From: Hygrocybe punicea | Taxonomy: Eukaryota > Basidiomycota > Agaricomycetes > Agaricales > Hygrophoraceae | Assembly (NCBI GenBank): GCA_963556145.1 | Contig: OY744469.1 | Coordinates: forward strand, 310,001-374,000 | DNA: 64,000 bases | Direction: 5' to 3' | Part shown: positions 34,084 through 43,939 of the stretch, piece after piece | How positions within the stretch are numbered: position 1 is the first letter of the stretch | Layout: every line of letters starts with the position of its first letter | Translations under genes and position numbers: made by a program | The notes under the pieces: model-generated | What the model saw: the letters and a program-made list of their open reading frames with translations, nothing else | Databases searched by the model: none | What the model was told of the DNA's origin: nothing

Positions 34084-34473
34084 TTTCTTAGCTAAACGTG
34101 CTTTCTTTTTCTTTTTCCTTCTCTCTCTCCTCTTCCGCTATCATTAGTCATTCCTTTCATATATGCGCTGCCATTTCCTTCTGCTTAGTTGTATGATACG
34201 ACAAATGGTGTATGTTATCTCCTTTCATTCATGTTTCATCCCTTATCACCATATGCTACAGTGCATAGCCCCTATCCCTTTCCTCATAACATAGCCACTC
34301 CCTTGGACTATATAAGTAGTCTACTTTCAGCTTGTACTGTAGACTTTAAATTTCGTATCACTTGCTACTCAATCACTTCCTCTTATCCTAAGATTGACTG
34401 CCTTCAGAACCTAAGCTCTTTTCTCTAAACCGTCTTGTGAAGTAAAACCTTCGGCTTATTCTGTCGCATTACA
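34076..34473 (+). repeat. 3' LTR of gypsy element
   Basis: 398 bp with TG start and ACA end, nearly identical to the 5' LTR, followed by the target duplicate GTGAT. Confidence 0.92.
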
Positions 34474-34478
34474 GTGAT

Positions 34479-35420
34479 CTGCTAGAAAGTGATCAGAGGA
34501 GTAAAGTCTTTCTATAGTGTCTAGTCAATCCAACCTGAATCCGGGGTTCCAGATTAGAGGGGAAGTGTAGGGGAATGGAGACGATACGAAGTGAGGACTA
34601 AAAGTGTAGAACTGAAGCGGGATAATAATATATGGTTGTAGTATAAGGGTACATCTTTTATACTACTGGGAGGGATCCTGTGCTATAGTAACTATGTACT
34701 ACAAGCGAAGGCTGTAACTGATAGGGGTGGAGTGGAGTGGAGAATAGGAGGAATGGTGCTATGTACTAAGTAACGGGAAATGAAGATATATCATATGTAA
34801 CTATATATGTTCTGATTCCGGGTTGTTAGGGCCATTGCAGTGCGTGTAGGAACGAATCCGGAGGCGGAATCCAGAGCGGAATCGACGGAGACGACCGGAA
34901 TCAGGTGGAATCGACAATACATGAATGGGAATGGATGGGGACGAAGTAGGATATGAGGAGGATTTGGGTCCAGATGGCCCGGAGCCTCTACAACGGCAAC
35001 ACCAGCCCAAATGCTCCACTCCCATCTCCCCTTGGTCAGGTGCTGGTGGCCAGTGCCCATGCCCAATGGCATGAACAGATGGCAAACAGCAGTTCAAGGA
35101 GGACAATGGGGAAGGTGATGAGGCAATGTGACAGGCCGATGGGACAAGGTAGGGTGGGGCACTATGCTCCACCCTCTATTTATTGTGTAAAATGTATTGC
35201 TATTATCTCAAATACATGAGGGTTGTTGGGTTACCCACATCCCCCTTAGTACCTGGCTGACCCACCTCTTACAAAAATGTACCCACTGCCCTATCTGACC
35301 TGTGGACAGGGGTACAGGTATTTTTCTGATCAGGTATGGGTACAAACAGCCTGGTCAAGGGCTTTTCAAGATCATCAAATGAGTAGGGTTAGAGCACAAC
35401 ATAAGGTTCTCCTTATATAT
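34479..35420. other. Intergenic between gypsy and hAT remnants
   Basis: No supported gene. The stretch 35200-35350 has GGGTTACCCACATCC, GACCTGTGGACAGGGGTACAGG and similar GGTAC-rich blocks that recall the terminal regions of the hAT-like elements at 37.2 and 54.8 kb. Confidence 0.35.
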
Positions 35421-35429
35421 GCAGCTTTT

Positions 35430-37192
35430 TCTTATGTTCATGGCTGGCCTTGCAGGTGGGCCATGTGACATGTGATAACACATCCAACAACCCCACCATG
35501 CTGAAGGAGATAGCTGTGTGACTGATGACTGCACTGGGAAAGAAGTACAATTGGTGGAAGAGGAAAATCAAGATGTCTTTCATTTTCTGTGCTCTCAGTG
35601 TCTCATCCTCATCCACAGCTGCCTTGCCCACATTATCAACCTGGCTACCCAAGCACTCATTTCTGCATATAGCAAGTCTCCACATTTTGAACCCAAGGCT
35701 CCTGAAGCCCATCTCCCAGCATGTCATGATGAAGTAGGATTAATCCAAGCAATTATACTGAAAGTATGTCATTACAGCTAACAAATTTCAAGGCATGCAG
35801 ACCATTGATCTTCATGAATGGTCTTCAGTGAAACAGAAAGAAATGTGGAAGACAATTCAAGTCCAGGACAAAGTTTTATGACCCCTGCAATTGATCCTGG
35901 ACATGAATATTTTGTCGTCCTCAAATTACATGATGCTTCACCAGGCAGAAAAAACAAGAAGATCAGTCCACATGACATATCAATGTTTATTACTGCTCAC
36001 ATTTTTTTGCAGTATATCGACAGCTTTGTGGATGAGCTACAATGGGAGGAGCAAGACTCTGAAAAACACAACAAAATCCACAAACTGAAGCTTACTGCCA
36101 AAAAATGGCAATGTGTCCACCTGTGCCTAGGTCTCCTTGCTGTAAATCTATTCTACCTGGCACTCTATTCCTTACTCATATCATTGTAGCATGCCAATCA
36201 TGCCAAACAAGCATTTTTGGCTGACCAAGCCCCCATGCTCCATTTGGCTACCCCAGCACTGGAAGCCCTCCACAAGGCTTGGGATTCTCATGCCAAGCCA
36301 TTCACCTCTGCTCTGCATGTTGCATGTTCCAAGATTGATGACTAGTATGAAAAGACCACAGATTCACCTGCATACATTATGGCAATGAGCATGTTCCTGT
36401 ACTATTGATGTCGGAACACATCCTGACAATTAATAGTTCTGGACCTGAATGAGAAAATGGGGTACTTCAAGAAACACCAGTCAGTAGAACTGCAGGGGGA
36501 TATGTTGAAATGCACTGAGGAAGTGGTGAGTTTTGTGCACCAATTTTCAGCATTCCAGTTGTGATTCTATTTGTAGTTTAAGGAACAATATTTGTTGTTA
36601 GTGGGAGATTTGAATGAAGAAGTAAAACAGATAAAGAAAATTAGTGTTCTTCTTTGAGAGCTTAGTGACAATGAAGATGCTGAAACAAACACAGCTTCCG
36701 ATCAGCCTGATGATCCCAATCAGCCATGGTTGAAGCACTTCCATGCTTACGTCAATGTCTTGGAGCATGTACTGGAGGGATGGGAAAATGATTAAGTGGT
36801 TGGGGATCAGTCTGTGATTTCTGGATGATTTATGGGCAATGAAATGGTCACTGCTATCATCCTGCCTGGGTGTCACTGGCCTGGTACTACCTTTCCATCA
36901 TGGTGTCTTCCATTTCGAGTGGGCATTCTCACAGTGTGGGATAACCATAAACAAGCACCATAGCCACCTGAAGGGGGACATAGTGGATGCCTTGCAGTGT
37001 GTAAAGTGTGCCATCCAGCATGACATGTTATTTCAAGAGCCTGCACCATCATCAATAATGGAGATGGATGGGGATGGGGACCTCAAGGAGGATGACATTA
37101 CAGGAGAGTCTTCAGAAAGTGAGGAGAAGGGGTGGGATGAGCTCATTATTGATGATGAGGATGAGATTCTGACTGCCAAGGACTTGGATTGA
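35430..37192 (+). pseudogene. Degenerate hAT transposase
   Basis: Reading across frames gives the hAT series in order: GHVTCDNTSNN (catalytic-core region) at about 35458, LAHIINLATQALISAYS near 35620, LQLILDMNI...YMMLHQAEK near 35880, TFIDSFVDELQWEEQDSEK-like sequence near 36020, and PALEALHKAWDSHAKPFTSA near 36255. The C-terminal dimerisation block SSERAFSQCGITINK-like lies near 36905 and a Glu/Asp-rich tail ends at 37192. Stops, frameshifts and a probable intron (ending GCAG at 35455) break it. The N-terminal third is missing. It differs from the hAT gene at 43.9-46.4 kb, so at least two hAT lineages are present. Confidence 0.85.
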
Positions 37193-37206
37193 TGGCTTTG
37201 ACTGGT

Positions 37207-38219
37207 TAAGGCACAGCACAGGTATACTGCAGGTCAGAATTCCTGACACCACACCCGTACCCATGGAACCCATACCCACTGCAATGATGGGTACACACCA
37301 TACCCATTATCTGCAGGTACCCACCGTGTTCCATCCTAACAACCTCACAAAGAACGCAGATGCATCAATTGACACGCTCCATCTGTTTTTGCGAGGTTGG
37401 ATGGGGCCCGGGACTTTCCATGGGCATTCATGCATGCTACCTACCCCATGAAGAACGAGGACATGTTAATTAATGTGCTCCATCTGTTTTCGCAAGGTTC
37501 AATGGGGCCGGGGACTTTCCATGGGCGTCCACATGTCAATTGATGCGGCTGGGGCATATTCACGAGGTGGGACTGTTTTCACGAGGTTGGATGGGGGCAG
37601 GGACTTTCCATGGGCATCTGCGTGTGCTGACTACCTTGCAAAGAACAGGGGTATGTCAATTAATGTGCTCTGTCTGTTTTCGCGAGGTTTGATAGGGCTG
37701 TGGACTTCCCATGGGCGTCCACACATCAATTGATGCAACTGGGGCATGTTCATGAGGTGGGACTGTCGTTCATTCCCCTCATTAGCCAATGTCATTGGGA
37801 CTGGATTTGGGGGGATGTACCTGGGCCAGTAGGTGGGCACACCACCCTCCCAGCTTTCCTTTCCATTGTTGTCATTGCCATTGCGACTTTGGTGGTCTGT
37901 TTTTGGCATGTGGGGTTGTTGTCATTGTCATTGTCATTGTCGTGGTTGTCGTTCATGGGTTTTCTTGTTGTTGTTGTGTTTGCACTTGTCACAGTTGTGG
38001 TGTTACAAAATATCAGAACTTAGCTAAAGTAAGAAATTAATGTTGAAAATAAAGTAAAAAGCAAAGAAAAAACCTACCTGTGACAGACCTGTGAAAACCT
38101 GTCACCCACAGATAACAGGTATGGTTTTGACATGGTGTGCAAACCAAAACACCATACCCGAACCCACGTTACCTGTTTTGGAATAACTGTGGGTAAACCT
38201 GTACCTGTGCTGTGCCTTA
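37207..38219. mobile_element. Non-autonomous hAT-like element, 8-bp TSD
   Basis: TIRs TAAGGCACAGCACAGGTA at 37207 and the exact complement ending at 38219. Flanking duplicates TGACTGGT lie at 37199-37206 and 38220-38227. An 8-bp duplication is the hAT hallmark. Inside are no transposase sequences but four units of a minisatellite and a GTAGGTGGGCACACCACC block. It lies 14 bp after the decayed hAT transposase reading frame. Confidence 0.92.
37370..37770. repeat. About 100-bp minisatellite inside the hAT-like element
   Basis: GAGGTTGGATGGGG...GACTTTCCATGGGC recurs with starts at about 37393, 37493, 37583 and 37684 (spacings 100, 90, 101). Units also share AATTGATGC/AATTAATGTG blocks. Confidence 0.8.
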
Positions 38220-38279
38220 TGACTGGTCATGTCAATTGATTTTTTTCAACTGTTTACGGTAAGTTACACTTAAGGCAAA

Positions 38280-38540
38280 GTCAACACAAAAGCCGTGGCC
38301 CGGGCCAAGCCAAGCCAGAGCCAAGCTGGAGCCCTCTTGGGCCAGGCCAAAGCCAGGGCTTTGGGGCCAAGCCAGGCTGTACATATCACTAATCCTATCC
38401 TGACTCTAAGTTAGAGTCACTACTCCGAGTACTGATGTACTGCAGCTGCCAGTGGCAGGTACTTACTTATCTTATCTTAATGGTCTTACTCATGTGAGAC
38501 TAAGACAATTAAGACAATTAAGACAATTAAGATGAGTAAG
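38280..38540. repeat. GCCAAGCCA and AAGACAATT simple repeats
   Basis: GCCAAGCCAGAGCCAAGC-like low complexity (38295-38378) and three AAGACAATT units (38503-38530). The TCTTATCTTA/AAGACAA texture resembles the arms of the foldback at 9 kb. Confidence 0.6.
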
Positions 38541-38687
38541 TAGAATCTCTGTTTTACTGTGGCTAAAGATAGAAAAGTGTAAAAGACGATAAAAATGATA
38601 AAAAAACTCCAATGGTCTCAAAGGACCCCAGAATTTGCTGATGCCTAGAATTACAGCCATTTTAGTAATTCATGGCACTCGCAGCTT

Positions 38688-39408
38688 TTTTTTTTCAATT
38701 GAGAAATTTTGGCATAGTGGAATTTCAAGTGCTGAATCTTGTATCTCATGAAATACTGCATGGATTGAGATGGTTATAGAGGGAAAGTTGTACTGGCTAC
38801 AAACTGCTGTAATTAGATTTGAACAATATTTAGTATATGGTGAGCTGTGGATGAACTAAAAGGTAAACTAGTATTTTTTGACACCCAAAAGGGTATTATC
38901 AAATTAAGCTGTTGGATGAAGTCCTGTGAAGAAGATTGTAGGGAGAAACTTGTTTAGTTTTTCAAGGGCTAGAAGTACATATACCATGTTTTTCTTCATT
39001 TTGTCCATTGGGCCAACATTTGGAATTCATGTAATATTTCAATCCAAATATGGTACAAGCAATGTTAGCTCAAAGGACAAAAATGAGGGAAAACACGGTA
39101 TATGTACTTCTAGCCCTTGAAAAACTAAACAACTTTCTCCCTACAATCTTCTTCACAGGACTTCATCCAACAGCTTAATTTGATAATACCCTTTTGGGTG
39201 TCAAAAAATACTAGTTTACCTTTTAGTTCATCCACAGCTCACTATATACTAAATATTGTCCAAATCTAATTACAGCAGTTTGTAGCCAGTACAACTTTCC
39301 CTCTATAACCATCTCAATCCATGCAGTATTTCATGAGATACAAGATTCAGCACTTGAAATTCCACTAAGTCAAACTTTCTCAGTTGAAAAAAAAAAACTG
39401 CAACTCAC
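38688..39408. mobile_element. 720-bp foldback element, copy 1
   Basis: A nearly perfect palindrome. The left arm has CTTTTTTTTTTCAATTGAGAAA, CTCATGAAATACTGCATGG, CACCCAAAAGGGTATTATC and GGGCTAGAAGTACATATACC. The right arm has the complements in reverse order, ending TTGAAAAAAAAAAACTGC. The arms of about 345 bp leave a loop of only about 30 bp. Such a palindrome should form a stable hairpin in single strands. Confidence 0.85.
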
Positions 39409-40169
39409 GCATGCCCACTTCATCGTCAGCAAAGAAGATCCCATTGCCAAGCTGTGGTGTGGCACGCCCCACAGAGAAGGTCGTGCTGGGGAAGCTGAGC
39501 AGCATCCCACCCAGTGTCTCCTCGTACCATGCTGCGAGGCACACAAGTGCAGCGTGTACTCTGTGAAGTGCATCTGGTCGACATGCCCACCAAAGTGGCT
39601 CAATGTCACTGCTGTGACCTGTGAGAGAGGGGAGTGGAGGGGAAGAGGACTAACCTCTTCGATGAACAGATTACAGAGCTATCCTTGAGTGGATGGGCAG
39701 TCACAATGGCAGCATTGGGAGCATTGGAAGCACCTGGTGCAACAAATGTAATTGGCGAGTTAGAGGCTGGGCTGAAGGTTACTTACATGGACTCCCACTT
39801 GGCATAGTTGGTTAGGTTGGTGTACAGGAAAGTGCACTTGATGAGGCTGCCAAGTGCACATGCAGTGAGGACAAATGCAGAGACTTGGCCTCCAGGATGA
39901 TTGTGGCCAAGGAAGATGAGCAGTTTGCTGGTGAGGAGGGCATCAAAGAGGATGATGGTGGGGTGGGTGAGGGTGCCATTGGAATGGAGGAGGTGGGGGT
40001 GAAGATGCTCAGAGACATTTTGGGTGGAAGGGTTGGGTTGGATGAGGGTTATGAGGGAGTACTGAGTGAGATGAAGGCGTAGCACAGCGGGGGTATGAGA
40101 GCAAGAGGGAACTCTTAAGTCCATGATGACATCATCAGATTCTTGCCTCTGTGCTCTCAGTAAAACCAC
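39409..40169 (-). pseudogene. Unrecognised gene fragment
   Basis: On the minus strand a 128-aa frame (40169-39786) has ordinary protein composition with a hydrophobic stretch near LFDALLTSKLLIFLGHNHPG and SAFVLTACALGSLIK. It ends at a good donor, CCAT|GTAAGT at 39782. A downstream acceptor CACCAG is near 39738. A further open stretch (around 39600-39410) reads WYEETLGGMLLSFPSTTFSV. I do not recognise the family. The fragment is bounded by the foldback element, so it may be the remains of a host gene. Confidence 0.35.
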
Positions 40170-40348
40170 ACATATATATATTCTGGTAATACTGGAATGT
40201 GTGGAATGCAGAATGTATGAATTACAGCAGAACTTCGAAGTGGGAACAAATGGAGGAAATATCTTATCTTATCACGAGCTAATAAATACTATATTTTACC
40301 ATATGTAAATAGAAAGTAAAAGTATTTAACTGGATCTTGCAAGACAGG

Positions 40349-41516
40349 GTTTTCATTGGGCTTTAAGGGCTATGTACTACTATAATTAGATTTGGACAAT
40401 ATTTAGTCTATGAACTAGGAGTATGATAAGATGGGCGAGCGCAGGAATCCCAAAAGGGTCCTTTGACGTCTCTCTGATTCGGTATCCCTGCTGGATGCAT
40501 CCCAGTTACCAGATCACTGCCCCATATGTAATAGCCTCCGTTGGTTGGGTTCGCATTGGGTATCGATTAGACAATCACGCCGGCTACATAATGCTCACAT
40601 GCTACCAGTCTAGGCCAGGCCACTCCCTTCCTATCTAGGCCAGGCCACTCCCTTCCTATCTAGGCCAGGCCACTCCCTTCCTATAATTAACGCTTAGAGG
40701 TAGTACTCCATAAAAAGAGCACAGATGGTCTAGAGGTCAGGGCAAGCGGTAGCCTTCTGACGAGATCCTTCGCCAGATTGAAACCTCTTGCCCATAATCC
40801 TCTAACTTAGTCAGCGCAGCAAGCTGGACCATGTGCACCTTATCTTTGGAGACGGTGGCATGTGGGATGCCCTAGTGCCTGATCATCAAACCTGTGTCAT
40901 AGACAACAATCTGGACCCTGTCGGGCCCAGATTTAAATATATGGTGAGCTGTGGATGAACTAAAAGGTAAACAAGTATTTTTTGACACCCAAAAGGGTAT
41001 TATCAAATTATGCTGTCAGATGAAGTCCTGTGAAGAAGATTGTAGGAAGAAAGTTGTTCAGTTTGTCAAGGGCTAGAAGTACATATACCATATTTTCCAT
41101 CATTTTTGTCCTTTGAGCCAACATGTGGAATTCATATAACATTTCAATCCTAATGCAGACAAACATGGTACAGGTAATATTGGCTCAAAGCACAAAAATG
41201 AAGGAAAACACAAATATATATACTTCTAGCCCTTGAAAGACTGAACAACTTTCTTCCTATAAGCTTCTTTATAGGACTTTGTCTGACAGCATAATTTGAT
41301 AATACCCTTTTGGGTGTCAAAAAATACTAGTTTACCTTTAGTTCATCCACAGCTCACCATATACTAAATATTGTCCAAATCTAATTACAGCAGTATGTAG
41401 CCCTTAAAGAATAGTACAACTTTCCCTCTATAATCATCTCAATCCATGCAGTATTTCATGAGATACAAGATGAAATTCCACTATGTCAAAATTTCTCAAT
41501 TGAAAAAAAAAAAGTT
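40349..41516. mobile_element. Foldback element, copy 2, interrupted
   Basis: Same family as 38688-39408. The left arm is split: it starts at TTTAAGGGCTATGTA (40360), breaks at about 40408 after ATATTTAGT, and resumes at about 40937 with ATATGGTGAGCTGTGG. The right arm runs to TTGAAAAAAAAAAAG at 41512. The inserted block is 40409-40936. Confidence 0.75.
40409..40936. other. Insertion into foldback copy 2, with 25-bp tandem repeat
   Basis: About 528 bp absent from copy 1. It contains three exact-looking units of TCTAGGCCAGGCCACTCCCT (starts 40609, 40634, 40659; period 25). At 40729-40800 it has a tRNA-like stretch with GGTCTAGAGGTCAGGGC and AGATTGAAACC at box A/B spacing. A SINE-like origin is possible; box B is weak. 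Confidence 0.5.
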
Positions 41517-42389
41517 GCCAGTGCCATGAATTACAGTCTTCAACGGGTCAATGAGACGCCTGGGTCAATGAGACACTTAGTCTAAATCTTTCGCAGCATG
41601 TAGAATGTCCCCTTGGACTTTGATGAATCATGATCAAGCAATGTTAAGCCACATTTCAGAGGTCTGACAATTGTCCTTCAGTATTATTTCATTGTGTTCA
41701 AGGTGTAAATGTCTCGAGAAACAAATTAATGACCACTTTCAGCTGGAATGTCATGCTGTCCAGATGCAGTCAAATATAAGTGTCACAACTTTTATTTTCA
41801 TTGTTGCTGCCACCAATTCCGAGGCCAGCTGTTGTGGAGGAGGAAGCAGACAATGATTCAGAGTCGTTGCCAGGTTTCTGAGATCGATAGTGACTCTGAT
41901 TAGCCAGAGTGTTATTGTCACTCAAAAAGGGTTTAACTCTTGATAAATATTAATAAGTGTGACTTAGTGTTGCCGCGGCCCGGTTAACTGCGAGCTGGTT
42001 ATACAAGACCAGCTAATTTGTATATTGTGGCTACACTTGGCAACAGTAACCGTGACCGTAGCCATGGCTTCAGCTATAACCAAAGTTCATGGCCGACCAT
42101 AGCTGTAATTATGGGGAAAAAAAAAAAAAAACTACAACACTACAAAAAACAGCCATAAGATCCATTACACTAGCCAGCAAGTCGTTTACATGAAAATGGT
42201 CCACAAAGTATGAGATATCAGAGGGGTATAAAGCCAGGAATGAACCGTATTCGAGACGTATCGTGACTGCAACGTTGCATGATGGGCAGACTGGCACTGC
42301 ACGATAATGAGTTGTCACAAGACAGAAGCCCCCAATGGGGACTGACGAGTGTGAGAGCGCAGCCTGTCCAAGTCACAATTAGACATAAC
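41517..42389. other. Intergenic, no gene seen
   Basis: Contains an A-run (42116-42130) and no recognised coding sequence. It lies downstream of the CK1-like gene. Confidence 0.4.
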
Positions 42390-43583
42390 TCAAAGATTAA
42401 AAAAATGGACAAACACTCTCGTGCTGCTGACAGCATCCTGGGCCATATCATGCACCCTGGAGTGCATCTTCCCATTGATCCTCATGTGATTGTTGGGATT
42501 CTGATCATCTGCACTTATCATCGGCAGGCACCAATCAAAAATGTCATCGTCTTCATGTCCTTCGTGTATGCGAAGATCATGGAAGAGCTTGCGCAGATAC
42601 GCATAGTTGGGTTTGCCTTCGAAGTCCAATGCACGAGTATAGTCTAGAAAAATTCTGAATTCGTTTGGAATTCCGGTCAGAAGGTCGGGAATCGTATCGA
42701 CCTTCATCTTCATGATCTTGTTGCGCTGGTTACGGGTTGAGGCCTTGGCATCATACCAAGGAAGAGAGCCACAAAGAAAATAGATAAGAATGTAGGCAAG
42801 GGATTCTAGATCATCACGGCGAGACTGCTCCACACCTAAATGGCTGTTGAGTGAGGCGAATGGGGTGGTGCCTGTGAGGGTACGATGGTCCGCTCGAAAT
42901 GGGATATGAATGTGAGTCCCAGCATCTCTATACCTTTTGGCAAGACCGAAATCAATGATGTAGGCTTGACTGCAATTTGCACCTGTGCCAATCAAAAAGT
43001 TGGTAGGCTTGATGTCACGGTGAACGAAGTGGGAAGAGTGGACATGCTCTATGCATGGGATCTATGAAATTGCAGAATTAGCAGTATGACGCTAACTTAG
43101 CTCAGTAACGATAGATACCATCTGGTCTGCCAAAAGTAGGACTGTCTTCAAGCTAAACTTGCAGTTGCAGCGATTGAAAAGATCTTCAAGTGATGGACCG
43201 AGTCGAGTAAGGACAAGAGCATTGTAGTCACATTCTGTTCCAAACCAATGAACAGAGGGGATGCTGCTGCTGATGAGATTCTGGTACACCTCGAATTCAT
43301 GTTGAAGTTGAGGTAGCGTTACATCAGCAGACTCAAGCTTGATAGCAACTTCCTCTTTGGTTATGATGTTGATTCCAAAGTAGACAATTCCTGAAATGAA
43401 ATCTAGTGAGTCATTGACGACAGTAGAGCAATACGAACCAAAGGACCCTGAGCCTAATCGCTCCTTTATTCTGAATCTGCTGCCAACCCTAACAATGTTC
43501 ACTCCCTGCCGCGATTGACCTCCTACATAATCTAGTGCATTTCGTGGCCATGTAGTAGATGGCCGTGTAGTAAATGGCATCAT
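42390..43583 (-). CDS. Casein kinase 1-like Ser/Thr kinase
   Basis: The model is complement(join(42390..43061, 43120..43390, 43439..43583)). The product has the CK1 features in order: glycine loop ERLGSGSFG, VAIKLES with the ATP-binding Lys, catalytic HFVHRDIKPTNFLIG, DFGLAKRYRD (DFG), then TGTTPFASLNSHLGVEQSRR and DDLESLAY. SFG..SxNxHLGxEQSRRDD is the CK1-specific signature. Intron 43391-43438 (donor GTTCGT) is inferred because removing it restores GSGSFGIVYFGIN. Intron 43062-43119 joins LADQM to IPCIEHVHSSHF. The start is taken at MMPFTTRPS; a Met at 43619 is also possible. The C-terminal tail is short, with no lipid-anchor motif. CK1 proteins act in membrane traffic, DNA repair and signalling. 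Whether this TE-embedded copy is expressed is unknown. No stop breaks it. Confidence 0.85.
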
Positions 43584-43939
43584 CAGACTAGAGTGTGGTG
43601 ATACCTGTAGACGACACAATTCGATGGTCAGTCAGGTTTTTCATGCTATCTATGATAAGGGGCACACAGTGTACAAAAACCTGATATGTATTGAAAAAGA
43701 AACTTTGGTACAAGTTGAATGAACGTTGAGGCCTTTGAGGCATTGAGGCATTTGAAGTTGAGGTTGGGTTGTGGGAAAAGTGGCTGTGGCCACTGACGTG
43801 AGTACTCATACTGATGGTGAACACAGAATTCTAGAACCACAAGGCAGTAGATTACAGAGCAAACAAATTTACATGAGCGTTGAGAACACGGTGAACATAG
43901 TAAAAAAAGCACGAGTAATGATTGGGGATCCAGGACTGT

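Larger units (their letters stand above)
27893..34473 (+). mobile_element. Ty3/gypsy chromovirus, rearranged, with nested R1
   Basis: Two 398-bp LTRs (27893-28290 and 34076-34473) are almost identical. They start GTTATGATTTCTTAGC and end GTCGCATTACA, and the 3' copy shows the canonical TG start. The flanks carry the duplication GTGAT at 27888-27892 and 34474-34478, proving a single insertion event. Only about 150 bp separates the 5' LTR from reverse transcriptase, so gag, protease and the usual primer-binding site are missing. No polypurine tract precedes the 3' LTR. Pol is broken by stops, and a complete R1 element lies between pol and the 3' LTR. LTR similarity suggests a fairly young insertion, yet the interior is defective, so it probably moved with proteins from another copy. 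Confidence 0.93.

Noticed and set aside
39783..40169. Known membrane protein
   Set aside because: Composition and a splice donor look gene-like, but I could not match any family, so only an unrecognised fragment is reported.
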